The notes below the pieces were generated by a model. That model was not told the DNA's origin and did not search any database. It worked only from the letters and a program-made list of their open reading frames with translations. Position numbers and translations under genes: made by a program. A stretch of DNA of 64,000 nt, taken from NCBI GenBank assembly GCA_023151185.1, contig JAKLJL010000006.1, positions 62,001 through 126,000 on the forward strand, in the 5' to 3' direction. Each line of letters opens with the position of its first letter. The first letter of the stretch is position 1. Source of the DNA: Bacteroidota bacterium (GTDB lineage: Bacteria > Bacteroidota > JABWAT01). Shown piece by piece: positions 53,131 to 61,760 of the stretch.

Positions 53131-53320
53131 TGTCGTATCCTTTCGTTTGAGTTTTGCCCTGATGTGGATCATCAGGTTCTGGCTGGTCCTTATTCAACCG
53201 CCGTGCCAAAAAAGAATACTGCTTTGGATAAGGGTATTTAACCGTATAAAATATAACAGTTTAGGTTCTTGAAATTAAATTTCGGCAGGGTGATTAACCC
53301 GTGAAAGTGGGGAAATAAGT

Positions 53321-53356
53321 CCGTCCGTCAGGTCGCAGATACGACCAAACGGACGG
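53321..53356 (-). terminator. Terminator-like hairpin after the TonB receptor gene
   Basis: Nested stems CCGTCCG / CGGACGG and GGTCG / CGACC, nine bases past the receptor's stop. The T run on the minus strand after it is weak, so termination may be partial. Confidence 0.5.
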
Positions 53357-53364
53357 ATCCGGAA

Positions 53365-55221
53365 TCAGTAAGAATACCTGAGATTCAGTCTGAAGGACCG
53401 CCCGGGTTCAACCACCCGGGTTCCGCTTGAGAACGGATCCCTGACGTAGGAAAGGTGTTTCGTAAAGGTCTCATTCAGCAGGTTTTCTGCTTCAAGGTCA
53501 ACCCGGAAGGAAAAGAGAGTCCCCGAAATACCGGCGTCAACTTTATTCCAGGATTTGCTTTCGGTTTCAAGCAGACTGGAATCTACCCGTTTCTGTGCAT
53601 TTTCCCAGGTATGGCGCATCCAGCCCTGCAGTGAATTCCACTCAGGCGATTTCACTGTAGTCATCCATTGAAGCGGTTGAATTTCAGTAAGTGGTTTGCC
53701 GGAAGACCGGTTCTCTCCATAGGTATAAACCAGCCTGGTTTCCGTAAAGGGTCCTGCCGCCTTAACCGTAATACCGGCCAGAAGGGCATTAATATTATCG
53801 AAGGTTTGATATTTTTGAGTTCCGGAAACAACTGAGGCCGGACTGACATATCCCAGAATATAACTCCCGAATAAATCGGCAGAAAGAAACGACCAGTGCA
53901 GATTGGTTCTGACGGTCGACCTGAAAGGCTGATCCAGTTCAGGATTACCCGTCCACCAGGGTTTGCCGGTCATTCTCTGAACTTTGACATAAAGAGCCTC
54001 TGCTTCCGGAATCTCAGCCGCAAAATCCAGCATTCCGCTTACGCTGACCTGATCTGCAATCAGACGGGTTCCCGTAACGGACAGGCCTGCAACCGGGTAA
54101 AACCGGGTATCTTTTGAATCTGCCCAGGCCTTCTTATAAAAGTCCAGATTCCTGGAATCTCCAAGCTGATATCCCGCAACACCGGCTTTTCCGGCAAAAT
54201 GGAGTCCTGCAAAATCCAGTTCATGGGCCACGGTGCCGCCGTAAAGTCCAACCTCGGGCAGCAAATGGTTCTGAATGACCATCTTACCCATGTTGGCAAT
54301 GAGTTTATTATCTGCATCCCACCGCCGGTAATAGACTTCATAAAAGGACCCGGTAATTCCAACGGTCAGGTTGGTCGCCTTGGTTTCCATCGGCATGGTC
54401 AGATAGGACGTCCGGAGTTCATTGTTCATCAGGTGGTCAGTATAATTCAGGTAAATTTTGTGACCGTGGAATCCCACAGATCCATTATAGACTGTCGAAT
54501 ACCGTTCATCCATCTGCAGGTAAGGAAAGGACACTTCTTCTGAATACATGACCGAAGTTCCGTACGACCAGTCACCGGTAACCCCGTAAACACCGCTTTC
54601 TGCAAACCGGTACTGAAAGTTTTGCTTATATCCGTAAAGATCCCGGAATGTTTTCCCCCCGCCGGTTTCGAAAGGGAGGCCAGTTGCAGCCCGGATGTTC
54701 AGCCTGTGGTTCTTTCCCTCGCCGGAAACCGAAAAATCAGTTTCAGTAGCCGCACCGGCCACCTGAGAAAACGAACCGTTAAAGGCCCAGGTTTCCTTCG
54801 GGATGGATCTGTGAACCAGAATTGCACCTCCCAGACCGGATTGAAGGCTGGTTGAGGATTTATCCATTTCAAGTGTTTCAATGTCAACCGGATTTATTCT
54901 TGAAAGTGGGGCATCCATGCGCATCGGGCAGGCGTTGTGATACCGTTCTCCATCAATAATCACGGTGTAATCACCCCGTTTCAGGCCATCTGCATAGACA
55001 TCCTGAGCCAGAAATGACCCTTTCCGGATGAGGGTAAATCCTCCGGAATCCAGAACAGCCGATAAATTGGCTTTCTCTACCGGAAGCTGGGTTTTTCCCT
55101 GGCTGAATTTAACGCCGGTAACGGTGATGGGTTTGTAATAATAGGTTTTAACTGAATCCTGAGCAGATGCTTCAGCCCAGGCAGTTATAAAAAACAGGGC
55201 AATCAAAGATAATCGGAACAT
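53365..55221 (-). CDS. TonB-dependent receptor, probable copper (OprC/NosA-like) type
   Basis: 618-residue outer-membrane receptor: signal peptide 1-20 (ends ASAQ), plug domain about 30-140 (ITVTGVKF, VIIDGERYHNACPMRMDAP), and a 22-strand barrel with C-terminal aromatic strand ending RLNLRYSY. In the plug, Cys98-PMR-Met102 followed by DAP matches the CxxxM-D-P copper site of OprC, and His263-L-Met265 in the barrel could be the second HxM half. No CarboxypepD-like N-terminal extension is present. The next gene upstream encodes a small Cys-rich protein. Start is ATG 55219-55221; 15 extra codons upstream are rejected. Confidence 0.8.
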   Translation of the reverse strand: MFRLSLIALFFITAWAEASAQDSVKTYYYKPITVTGVKFSQGKTQLPVEKANLSAVLDSGGFTLIRKGSFLAQDVYADGLKRGDYTVIIDGERYHNACPMRMDAPLSRINPVDIETLEMDKSSTSLQSGLGGAILVHRSIPKETWAFNGSFSQVAGAATETDFSVSGEGKNHRLNIRAATGLPFETGGGKTFRDLYGYKQNFQYRFAESGVYGVTGDWSYGTSVMYSEEVSFPYLQMDERYSTVYNGSVGFHGHKIYLNYTDHLMNNELRTSYLTMPMETKATNLTVGITGSFYEVYYRRWDADNKLIANMGKMVIQNHLLPEVGLYGGTVAHELDFAGLHFAGKAGVAGYQLGDSRNLDFYKKAWADSKDTRFYPVAGLSVTGTRLIADQVSVSGMLDFAAEIPEAEALYVKVQRMTGKPWWTGNPELDQPFRSTVRTNLHWSFLSADLFGSYILGYVSPASVVSGTQKYQTFDNINALLAGITVKAAGPFTETRLVYTYGENRSSGKPLTEIQPLQWMTTVKSPEWNSLQGWMRHTWENAQKRVDSSLLETESKSWNKVDAGISGTLFSFRVDLEAENLLNETFTKHLSYVRDPFSSGTRVVEPGRSFRLNLRYSY

Positions 55222-55266
55222 ATAGTTTCCCGTTTGGTGGTCATTAATTTGGTAAAAGACTGTCAT

Positions 55267-55513
55267 ACAGCCTGTTCCGGAGTCTCCGGAAAAAAATTGT
55301 TACCCGGACATCTGATCTTCCTGATGCCGGCAGGAAAACAGAAAATCCGGGCACAGAGGCGGGATCCCGGATGGTCCGGAATCCCTGGAAAAAAAGTCTG
55401 CCGCTGGAATTCATATCAGCCGGAAACACCACGCTCCCTTACCTGAAGACAACAGGATACAGGACCGGGATATGCCGGCTTAAAATTTCAGAATAGGACA
55501 GCAGAGATGGTTT
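55267..55513 (-). promoter_or_regulatory. Structured leader upstream of the TonB receptor gene
   Basis: On the minus strand this 250-base gap can fold into several strong hairpins: GGGATtCCGG / CCGGgATCCC around 55360-55385, and TTCCGGAG / CTCCGGAA at 55275-55291. The run AGGGATTCCGG ... TCCCGCCTCTGTG followed by GGAAGATCAGGATGTCC resembles parts of the cobalamin riboswitch core (CCCGCxxCTGT and GAAGxCAGGAxxCC), but the order and spacing are only partly right. I regard it as a structured leader of unknown ligand, if any. Confidence 0.3.
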
Positions 55514-55921
55514 TCAGGCGGTAAGTACGGGAGGTTTGATCAGGGAAACCGGAAATCCGGCCGAGAGCCGCGGGGATTGTAATATTCTGGAAGTTGACAG
55601 GGAGGATACACAAAGACAACCGGATTGGGTGTCCTGATGAAGGTATTCGGCCGGTGCAGATTTGGAAAGCAAAACCGGCAGAGAAGGCAATCCGGCTTTT
55701 TCCTGTTCCTGGCCAGGTTCTGCTTCGGCAGACTTTACCTGTTTGCTCAGGTAGCATTTTCCATTGCAGCCTGTCTTTTTTTTCTCGCAGAGCAGCCGGG
55801 TAATTTCAGCCTGCTGATAGTAATACAATCCAACCATCACTGCAATCCGGTTGATGTGCAGAACCATCAGAAACAGGATCAGAAGTGGTAAAAGTTTAGA
55901 TTTGGAAATAATACTGATCAT
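55514..55921 (-). CDS. Small Cys-rich membrane protein
   Basis: 135-residue protein with one or two N-terminal hydrophobic helices (about 8-40) and the motif C-E-K-K-K-T-G-C-N-G-K-C-Y-L-S-K-Q near 45-61. I recall this CxxxxxxCNGKCYLxKQ segment from a Bacteroidota family encoded next to metal-related TonB receptors; its function is unproven. A second Cys pair (SGCLCVSS) lies near 102. It shares the strand with the TonB receptor gene and precedes it by about 290 bases, consistent with a role in metal handling. Confidence 0.75.
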   Translation of the reverse strand: MISIISKSKLLPLLILFLMVLHINRIAVMVGLYYYQQAEITRLLCEKKKTGCNGKCYLSKQVKSAEAEPGQEQEKAGLPSLPVLLSKSAPAEYLHQDTQSGCLCVSSLSTSRILQSPRLSAGFPVSLIKPPVLTA

Positions 55922-56036
55922 TGCAGGGTTTTTTCTCCTGCCAAAAATAGGGACTAAACTAACCGGTGGAAATTAAGGCCTGCAATTCTAATCCGGTTAT
56001 AATGAACCGGTACCTTGAATCTGCTCCTATGGTCTG

Positions 56037-56063
56037 CCCGGAGGCGGGGATTCAGCCTCCGGG
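56037..56063 (-). terminator. Hairpin after rubredoxin gene
   Basis: Perfect 9-bp stem CCCGGAGGC / GCCTCCGGG with a nine-base loop, 24 bases past the rubredoxin stop, next to a second small hairpin (ACGGG / CCCGT). No T run, so termination is only probable. Confidence 0.45.
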
Positions 56064-56086
56064 TATCGGGTAAAACCCGTCAGTCC

Positions 56087-56251
56087 TTACCCGTTGTAGG
56101 GTTCGAAATCTTCCTTTGCCACGCCGCAGTCCGGGCAGCTCCAGTCTTCAGGAAGCTGCTCAAAGGGCGTTCCCGGTGGGATACCCGAATCCGGATCACC
56201 GAGTGCCGGATCGTAAATATGGTCACAGACGATACAAATGAACTTTTGCAT
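56087..56251 (-). CDS. Rubredoxin
   Basis: 54-residue iron protein, read directly from the minus strand because it is too short for usual cutoffs. The four iron ligands are Cys6-x2-Cys9 and Cys39-x2-Cys42 (CIVC and CPDCG), with YDP near 13-15, GIPPGTPF near 23-30 and [10 protein letters not shown] near 33-42, all textbook rubredoxin. It transfers electrons. It lies about 60 bases downstream of the rubrerythrin gene in the same direction, so it probably reduces that protein to detoxify peroxide. Confidence 0.95.
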   Translation of the reverse strand: MQKFICIVCDHIYDPALGDPDSGIPPGTPFEQLPEDWSCPDCGVAKEDFEPYNG

Positions 56252-56310
56252 AACAAATCCTTTCAAATTGGAGTGAAGGCCAAACCGGGGAAGAGACCGG
56301 CTGGCAGTGA

Positions 56311-56784
56311 TCAGTGTTTTTTCTTTTTTTCTGCTTCAAGGGCAGCCAGATACCGGTCTGCATGAACTCCTTCGACCCGCTTCAGGGCACCGAACCGTTT
56401 CGCTGCTTTGGCAAACAGATCGGCATGTTCCTTCGATTCCTCTGCCTGTTCTCTGAATTCGGCTGCAGCAGCAGAGTCACCTTCGGCCAGAGCCTGTTTC
56501 TCGAATTCAGGATACATCTGCATATTCTCATACCGTTCGCCATGCTCGGCAAGTTCCAGAATCCGTTCAACTGTCAGGGTTTCAGTGGCAAAAATCAGAT
56601 CCAGATGAGCAAAGGCATGCTGGGTTTCCTGGGCAGCCGTTTCCTCAAACAGGGATGCAATTTCCTCATTTCCCAGCTCCCGGGCCTTTTTTGCAAAGTA
56701 GAGGTACTTCCGGTTTGCCATCGATTCGCCGCCAAAAGCAGCTTCCAGATTCTTAAACGTTTGGGTTGACTTAAAAGCAGTCAT
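56311..56784 (-). CDS. Rubrerythrin, without rubredoxin domain
   Basis: 157-residue ferritin-like di-iron peroxidase. Di-iron ligands come from [17 protein letters not shown] near 14-30, [21 protein letters not shown] near 39-59 (quoted in parts, with E-x-x-H) and [10 protein letters not shown]-type [13 protein letters not shown] near 113-125. The C-terminal rubredoxin domain of ordinary rubrerythrins is absent; instead a separate rubredoxin gene follows. A much longer frame runs upstream, but the ATG at 56782-56784 has AGGAG at the right spacing and begins the conserved fold, so the extension is rejected. Confidence 0.93.
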   Translation of the reverse strand: MTAFKSTQTFKNLEAAFGGESMANRKYLYFAKKARELGNEEIASLFEETAAQETQHAFAHLDLIFATETLTVERILELAEHGERYENMQMYPEFEKQALAEGDSAAAAEFREQAEESKEHADLFAKAAKRFGALKRVEGVHADRYLAALEAEKKKKH

Positions 56785-57060
56785 TTCAGTTCTCCTTAAT
56801 GGGTTTGACGGATCAAAGGTCCGGCAAATTCTGCCCATTGTAAATTCAATTCTGACAATACACCTGATCACTTTTTTTGATGGGACCCGGCGGATTCCCC
56901 GACCGGCTGGTCGAAACTTCCGACCATTTCGTCGGATTATGTTGGCTGCAGTCCAGTCCTCACCATCGGTAAACCGTTGGAAAACAAGAACCTGAGGCTT
57001 CGGCCAATTTCCGGCATCAGGCTTGCAACAGGTCTGGGTACCAGATAAAAGGAGACAACA
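56785..57060. other. Divergent intergenic region
   Basis: 276 bases between rubrerythrin and the calcium-loop gene. Only small palindromes (for example CCGACCATTTCGTCGG at about 56919-56934) and the AAAGGAGACAAC ribosome site of the next gene were seen; no clear promoter. Confidence 0.4.
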
Positions 57061-57471
57061 ATGAAAACCAAAGGACTTGTACTGATCGGAATGCTGATGG
57101 CCGGAATGGTTCTGACCGTTCAGGCACAGACTGTTAAACCTTCTGATGATAAATCCAAAATCAAACCACCGGTGGTTCACGGCCCACGGTTCGTCGATAA
57201 GAACGGGGACGGCTTTAATGACAATGCGCCCGATCATGACGGTGATGGAATTCCCAACGGAGTTGATCCCGACTATAAAAAGGCAACAGGAACCGGTTCC
57301 GGTTTTGTGGATGCCAACGGTGACGGAGTCAATGACAACGCCGGCCGCGGTCAGGGTATGGGCCGTGGCAGAGGTCAGGGAAAGGGAAACGGTCAGGGCA
57401 TGGGCAGAGGTCAGGGACGTGGACCCTGTGCTCAGCAACCGGCACCGGTAACCACCCCGCAAGGCAAGTAA
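57061..57471 (+). CDS. Exported calcium-loop protein with Gly/Arg-rich tail (paralog 2)
   Basis: 136-residue paralog of the protein at 52747. Signal peptide 1-22 (ends VQAQ), then HGPRFVDKNGDGFNDNAPD, HDGDGIPNGVDPDY and GFVDANGDGVNDNAG loops, nearly identical to paralog 1 over about 60 residues. The tail differs: repeated GQG/GRG with Met and Arg (GMGRGRGQGKGNGQGMGRG), then a Cys and a Pro/Thr end. Strong AAAGGAG site. It is 16 bases upstream of an outer-membrane barrel candidate and likely co-transcribed with it. Confidence 0.82.
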   Translation: MKTKGLVLIGMLMAGMVLTVQAQTVKPSDDKSKIKPPVVHGPRFVDKNGDGFNDNAPDHDGDGIPNGVDPDYKKATGTGSGFVDANGDGVNDNAGRGQGMGRGRGQGKGNGQGMGRGQGRGPCAQQPAPVTTPQGK

Positions 57472-57487
57472 GAGAAGGAACCGGACG

Positions 57488-58699
57488 ATGAAAACCTGGA
57501 TTTTTATTTTCTTCACCCTGGCGGCAGCTTTCCTGCCCGGAACTCTATCCGCACAAACCTGGTTTTTCTCCGCTTCCGGTTCTACCCGTCTGACGGATCA
57601 TCCCTTTGTGTTCCGGTACGATACCACAGCCTGGATTCAGGACCTGTCAGCCGAAGCCGGATATGAAACGGATTCCTGGTCCCTCTCCTGGGCACCCGCA
57701 GCCAGATTCATTTCGACAGATCCCGATTATAACAACCTGTCAGGCAACCTCCGGTTTGCCTGGTTCGCCACTGAGTCCTGGACGGCAGAAGCCGGACTCT
57801 GGCATCAGAACGGGGCTTCGGATGCACCCGGTCTTACCGTCCTGAATCCCTGGTCCGGTCTTTATTATCATACGGATACTGACCGGGGATGGACGGAGGC
57901 CGGCCTGACTCTGGAAGGAGCCTGGTATGATCAGGCTGAAGAACTGGATCAGCTTTTGCTGACCGGTTATGCAGAAACCAACCTGAGTTTCGAAACCAAA
58001 ACCTCGGTAACTGCCGGAGCAGAAGCCGGAGTTAAATATTTCCTGACCGACTCTGACCAGACGGGAATTCATCTGGCCGATACAACCGAAGCCATCCTGC
58101 AGTCGGGTATTGCCGTTGAAGGAAACGGCCGGATGAATGGCAAATCGGGGCTGAACGGGGTATCCTCTGGTTCAGGCTCAGGTTCCGGATCAGGAGCACA
58201 GAGTTCACGGTCCCTGAAAAGTTTTGCCGGTCTGGCGGATCTCTGGGTTAAAGTCAGCCAGAATGTGACCGACCGGATTTCCCTGACCGGGACCGGATCG
58301 CTTCATTATTCCCTGACCGCTGCCGGCGGGAAAGGAAGTTCAGTTGCCTCTCTGGCCTCTGATTATACCGACGACAATTCAGGGTACAATTTCCAGTCGG
58401 CCTCGCTTGCCCTTAATTTCCGGTTGCCGGCCGAAGTCCTGCTGACGGCAACAACCAGTGCCGGATGGAAACAGTACCACTCACAGTTAGCCTGGGCCGG
58501 ATCCGAAACCCTTTCAGAAGACAGCCGGTCAGATGAGTTTTATCACCTGCAGCTTTCCGTCGAAAAGTCTTTTGCACTTGCTCAGGACCAAACTCTGAAG
58601 ATTGCTGCTTTTGCCGGGCGCAAAGTCCAGACGTCGACCAGTTACTGGTATGAGTTTGAGTCAGCCGATACCGGACTGACACTTTCCTGGCAGTTTTAA
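57488..58699 (+). CDS. Putative outer-membrane beta-barrel protein
   Basis: 403-residue exported protein. Signal peptide 1-22 (ends LSAQ). The mature part alternates polar and aromatic residues in strands of 9-12 with Asp/Asn/Gly turns (for example LSAEAGYETDSWSLSWAPA, TAEAGLWHQNG, LNFRLPAEVLLTATTSAGW, quoted in parts) and ends with Leu-Thr-Leu-Ser-Trp-Gln-Phe, a terminal Phe as BamA substrates have. A Ser/Gly stretch (SSGSGSGSGSG near 227-237) makes a flexible loop. No family recognised. Operon partner of the calcium-loop gene. Confidence 0.7.
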   Translation: MKTWIFIFFTLAAAFLPGTLSAQTWFFSASGSTRLTDHPFVFRYDTTAWIQDLSAEAGYETDSWSLSWAPAARFISTDPDYNNLSGNLRFAWFATESWTAEAGLWHQNGASDAPGLTVLNPWSGLYYHTDTDRGWTEAGLTLEGAWYDQAEELDQLLLTGYAETNLSFETKTSVTAGAEAGVKYFLTDSDQTGIHLADTTEAILQSGIAVEGNGRMNGKSGLNGVSSGSGSGSGSGAQSSRSLKSFAGLADLWVKVSQNVTDRISLTGTGSLHYSLTAAGGKGSSVASLASDYTDDNSGYNFQSASLALNFRLPAEVLLTATTSAGWKQYHSQLAWAGSETLSEDSRSDEFYHLQLSVEKSFALAQDQTLKIAAFAGRKVQTSTSYWYEFESADTGLTLSWQF

Positions 58700-58727
58700 C
58701 TCCCACCCAACTGACTCAACTTTTTTG

Positions 58728-58735
58728 TACCTTTG
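58728..58735 (+). promoter_or_regulatory. Promoter element of the sensor-kinase operon
   Basis: TACCTTTG, three bases before the ATG at 58739; TAnnTTTG match implying a leaderless transcript. Confidence 0.5.
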
Positions 58736-58738
58736 ATC

Positions 58739-60310
58739 ATGTCACTACGATCTGCCGGAAATAGTTTGCTTCGGATTAAGCCCTGGATGCTGCTGGCGGT
58801 GTTCAGCCTTCTCACCGTGCTGGCGGTTTGGAACGCAGTGAGTGAGTTTTCAGCCAGTCGGCGGGATCTCGAAAAAATCCGGCTGGAACATGCCCGCCTG
58901 CTCTCCGGCCAGGTGATTTCGGCCTCCAGGATGGCCCTGACAGCCGACCGGATCATGGTTGGCAGGATCCGGCAGCACCTCGAAAAAGTCAGATCTCTGC
59001 TATTCGCCGGTAAGTCTTCCGGACTGTCACTCCCGGCAGATACTCTTTATTCCCTGTCTGTCCCCGACTCCTTTGAAACCGGCGATGTCTATTTTCAGAA
59101 AATGATGACTGATACGGTGAAGAATAAAACCTGGTTTTTCACCGGGTGGATTACCAGGCCGGGAAGGGCCACAGTTGCCGGAATCGAAGCGACTCATTTG
59201 ATTCATTTCCGACAGAAAACCGGACTTGCTTCGATGCTGAAGGAGCTGATGACCCACGACGAAGTGATCTATGCAGTCCTTCAGGATTCTGCCGATCTGC
59301 TGCTTTCTGCCTCGGGAACTGAAATCCCCATGCTGACAACCGATGAATTCAGAAACCTCAGCGGTTTGCCCGACAGTCTGATTCTGGTTCCGGTTCCAGG
59401 TCAGGAATCCCGGTTTGAGGCACAGAAAATGATTTCACTCGACGGCGTTCCGCTGGGTGTTTTCCGGCTGGGGCTGGATATGACCGCCTGGGATACCTTT
59501 TCGGGACGTCTTAGCCGCCGTTTGACCGTAGCAGTGTTGCTCTGGGCCGTTCTGCTGATTGCCCTGATCGCCGTGGTGCGTCTGCAGAACCAGCAGCGGC
59601 AACTGGCCCTGAGTCTGGAAAAACAGATCGCTGCAGAGGAACGACGGAAAGGACAGGCCGACCTGGCCGCCGGTGTGGCTCATGAACTCAGGAATCCGCT
59701 GAACGCCATCGGGATGATGGCCCAGCAGCTTGAAAAAGAATTTAAGCCGGTTTCGGATGAAGAAGAGTACCGGCAGCAAACCCGGACCATCCGGTCTGAA
59801 GTTCAGCGGATGGATCGGAAAATTACCGAATTCCTCCGGATTGCCAGGCCACGTCCGGCGGTGCCGGTTACCCTGTCGCTGATTGCCTGGTTCCGGGAAA
59901 CCGAAACGGAATTTCTGGCCCTCGGGGCCTCCAAAAATATCCGGATTTCCCTGCAGATTTCCGGTTCCCCTGTTATTTCGGCTGATCCGGATCAGATCAG
60001 AGAAATTCTTCAGAATCTGCTGCTGAACGCCTGTGAATGGTCACCGCCCGGCGGTACTGTCTGGCTTGAAGTCCGGGAAAAAGGCGGGGAAGTCCGCCTG
60101 TCGGTTGCCGATCAGGGACCTGGAATCCCGCCGGAAAATCTGGGCCGGATTTTCGATCTGTATTTTACCACCCGTCCCGAAGGAACCGGCCTGGGCCTCC
60201 CGGTTGTCCGCCAGCTAGCTTCTGAAAACGGTGCTGAAATTCTGGTTGCAGCCAACCAGCCTGCCGGCACCCGGTTTACCCTGATTTTTAAAGGAATTGC
60301 GGATGACTGA
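58739..60310 (+). CDS. Membrane sensor histidine kinase
   Basis: 523-residue kinase: TM1 about 15-36, extracytoplasmic sensor about 37-258, TM2 about 259-282, short coiled linker, HisKA with His315 (GVAHELRNPLNAIG), and ATPase with N box NLLLNACEWSP near 425, G1 ADQGPGIPPENLG, F/G2 YFTTRPEGTGLGLPVV. Resembles NtrB/AtoS/ZraS-type kinases. It overlaps the next gene by eight bases, forming a two-component pair with a sigma-54 activator. The signal is unknown. Start ATG 58739 rather than the TTG two codons earlier. Confidence 0.92.
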   Translation: MSLRSAGNSLLRIKPWMLLAVFSLLTVLAVWNAVSEFSASRRDLEKIRLEHARLLSGQVISASRMALTADRIMVGRIRQHLEKVRSLLFAGKSSGLSLPADTLYSLSVPDSFETGDVYFQKMMTDTVKNKTWFFTGWITRPGRATVAGIEATHLIHFRQKTGLASMLKELMTHDEVIYAVLQDSADLLLSASGTEIPMLTTDEFRNLSGLPDSLILVPVPGQESRFEAQKMISLDGVPLGVFRLGLDMTAWDTFSGRLSRRLTVAVLLWAVLLIALIAVVRLQNQQRQLALSLEKQIAAEERRKGQADLAAGVAHELRNPLNAIGMMAQQLEKEFKPVSDEEEYRQQTRTIRSEVQRMDRKITEFLRIARPRPAVPVTLSLIAWFRETETEFLALGASKNIRISLQISGSPVISADPDQIREILQNLLLNACEWSPPGGTVWLEVREKGGEVRLSVADQGPGIPPENLGRIFDLYFTTRPEGTGLGLPVVRQLASENGAEILVAANQPAGTRFTLIFKGIADD

Positions 60311-61673
60311 TTCTATTTTTTCCATCCTCGTTGCTGAAGACGAAGAGGCGCAACGGAATGCCCTTGTCCGGTTTCTCCAGAAACGGGGGTATACTGTTTT
60401 TCAGGCACCCGACGTCCGGCAGGCCCTGGATCTTGTAAAGTCTGAAGTGACCGATCTGATTCTGACCGATTTTAAAATGCCGGGCGGAACCGGACTGGAT
60501 CTGATCCGCGAAGCAAAACAAATCTCGCCCGAAACGGATGTTGTGGTCATGACGGCCTACGGTAATGTAGCCGATGCCGTTGAAATGATGAAACTCGGCG
60601 CCTATGACTTCCTGACGAAACCGATTGATCTGGATGTTCTCGAAAACCTCATTCTCAGGATCCGGGAAAAACACAGTCTGAAGGCTGAAAATAAAAACCT
60701 GAAGGAAACACTGGAACGGAAGTATCAGCTTTCAGGGATCATATCCAAAAGTCCGGAAATGGAAGAGGTTCTGAATCTGGCAGCCCGGGTTGCCCCGAGC
60801 AAAGCTACCGTACTCATCCGGGGTGAAAGCGGGACGGGGAAGGAACTCGTGGCCAGGGCGATTCATTACGGAAGCCCCCGCAAGGCGAAACCCCTCATTA
60901 CCATGAATGTGGCTGCGTTTAATGAGGGAACGCTTGAAAGTGAACTGTTCGGACATGAAAAGGGATCTTTTACCGGCGCTTCCCAGCAGAGAACCGGCCG
61001 GTTTGAACAGGCAGACGGCGGAACGCTGTTTATTGATGAAGTTGGCGATATCCCGCTTTCAGTTCAGGTAAAACTCCTTCGGGCTATTCAGTTCGGTTCC
61101 TTCGAACGGATCGGTGGCAACCAGCAGCGCCATGCAGATGTCCGGATTGTTGCTGCCACTCACCGGAATCTGGAGGAAATGATCCGGACGGGCGCGTTCA
61201 GGGAGGATTTATTTTACCGGCTGAATGTAGTCTCGGTCGACATTCCCCCGCTGAGAAAACGACGCACGGATATTCAGGCTCTTTCTGACCATTTCATCCG
61301 GAAATTTGCCGGAGAAAACGGAAAACCGGTGACCGGAATCAGCCGGGAGGCTTTCGATAAACTCATGAAATACGAGTTCCCCGGAAATGTGCGGGAACTG
61401 CAGAATCTGCTCGAACGGGCAGTGATTCTCTGCCGGGGCGATCTGATTACCACCCACGACCTTCCTTCTCTTTCCCCTGCCGATCCGGCCGGTGTATTTG
61501 ATCCGGCAAGCCTGTCTGAAGGATACGAAAAGAAACTGAAAGAATTTGAAACCGCCATGATCCGGGAAGCCCTGCGCCAATCCTCGGGCAATCAAACTGC
61601 TGCTGCCCGGATTCTGGGGATCTCAGAACGTCATCTCAGATCCCGTCTCGAACGGCTCGACTTAAAAAAATAA
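60303..61673 (+). CDS. NtrC-family sigma-54-dependent response regulator
   Basis: 456-residue activator: receiver with phospho-acceptor Asp56 ([11 protein letters not shown]), AAA+ domain with Walker A GESGTGKE near 176, sigma-54 contact loop GSFTGA, Walker [13 protein letters not shown] near 242, sensor IVAATHRNL, and Fis-type DNA-binding helix at the end ([18 protein letters not shown]). Cognate partner of the kinase just upstream. The adjacent envelope genes (57061-58699) are candidates for its regulon, but no -24/-12 site was recognised before them. Confidence 0.93.
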   Translation: MTDSIFSILVAEDEEAQRNALVRFLQKRGYTVFQAPDVRQALDLVKSEVTDLILTDFKMPGGTGLDLIREAKQISPETDVVVMTAYGNVADAVEMMKLGAYDFLTKPIDLDVLENLILRIREKHSLKAENKNLKETLERKYQLSGIISKSPEMEEVLNLAARVAPSKATVLIRGESGTGKELVARAIHYGSPRKAKPLITMNVAAFNEGTLESELFGHEKGSFTGASQQRTGRFEQADGGTLFIDEVGDIPLSVQVKLLRAIQFGSFERIGGNQQRHADVRIVAATHRNLEEMIRTGAFREDLFYRLNVVSVDIPPLRKRRTDIQALSDHFIRKFAGENGKPVTGISREAFDKLMKYEFPGNVRELQNLLERAVILCRGDLITTHDLPSLSPADPAGVFDPASLSEGYEKKLKEFETAMIREALRQSSGNQTAAARILGISERHLRSRLERLDLKK

Positions 61674-61746
61674 GTGCAATACCCTGTAATACGTAAATAA
61701 TTAACATAAAAAACCGGCACCGCTTGATCCTGTAAAATATCCGGCG

Positions 61747-61754
61747 TACATTTG
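61747..61754 (+). promoter_or_regulatory. Promoter element of the RelA/SpoT-like gene
   Basis: TACATTTG, six bases before the ATG at 61761; TAnnTTTG match. Confidence 0.45.
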
Positions 61755-61760
61755 ATCCTT

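Noticed and set aside
56785-57516. Long N-terminal extension of the rubrerythrin frame
   Set aside because: The extension is antisense to the calcium-loop gene and lacks homology signs, while a proper ATG with AGGAG starts the conserved rubrerythrin fold at 56784.
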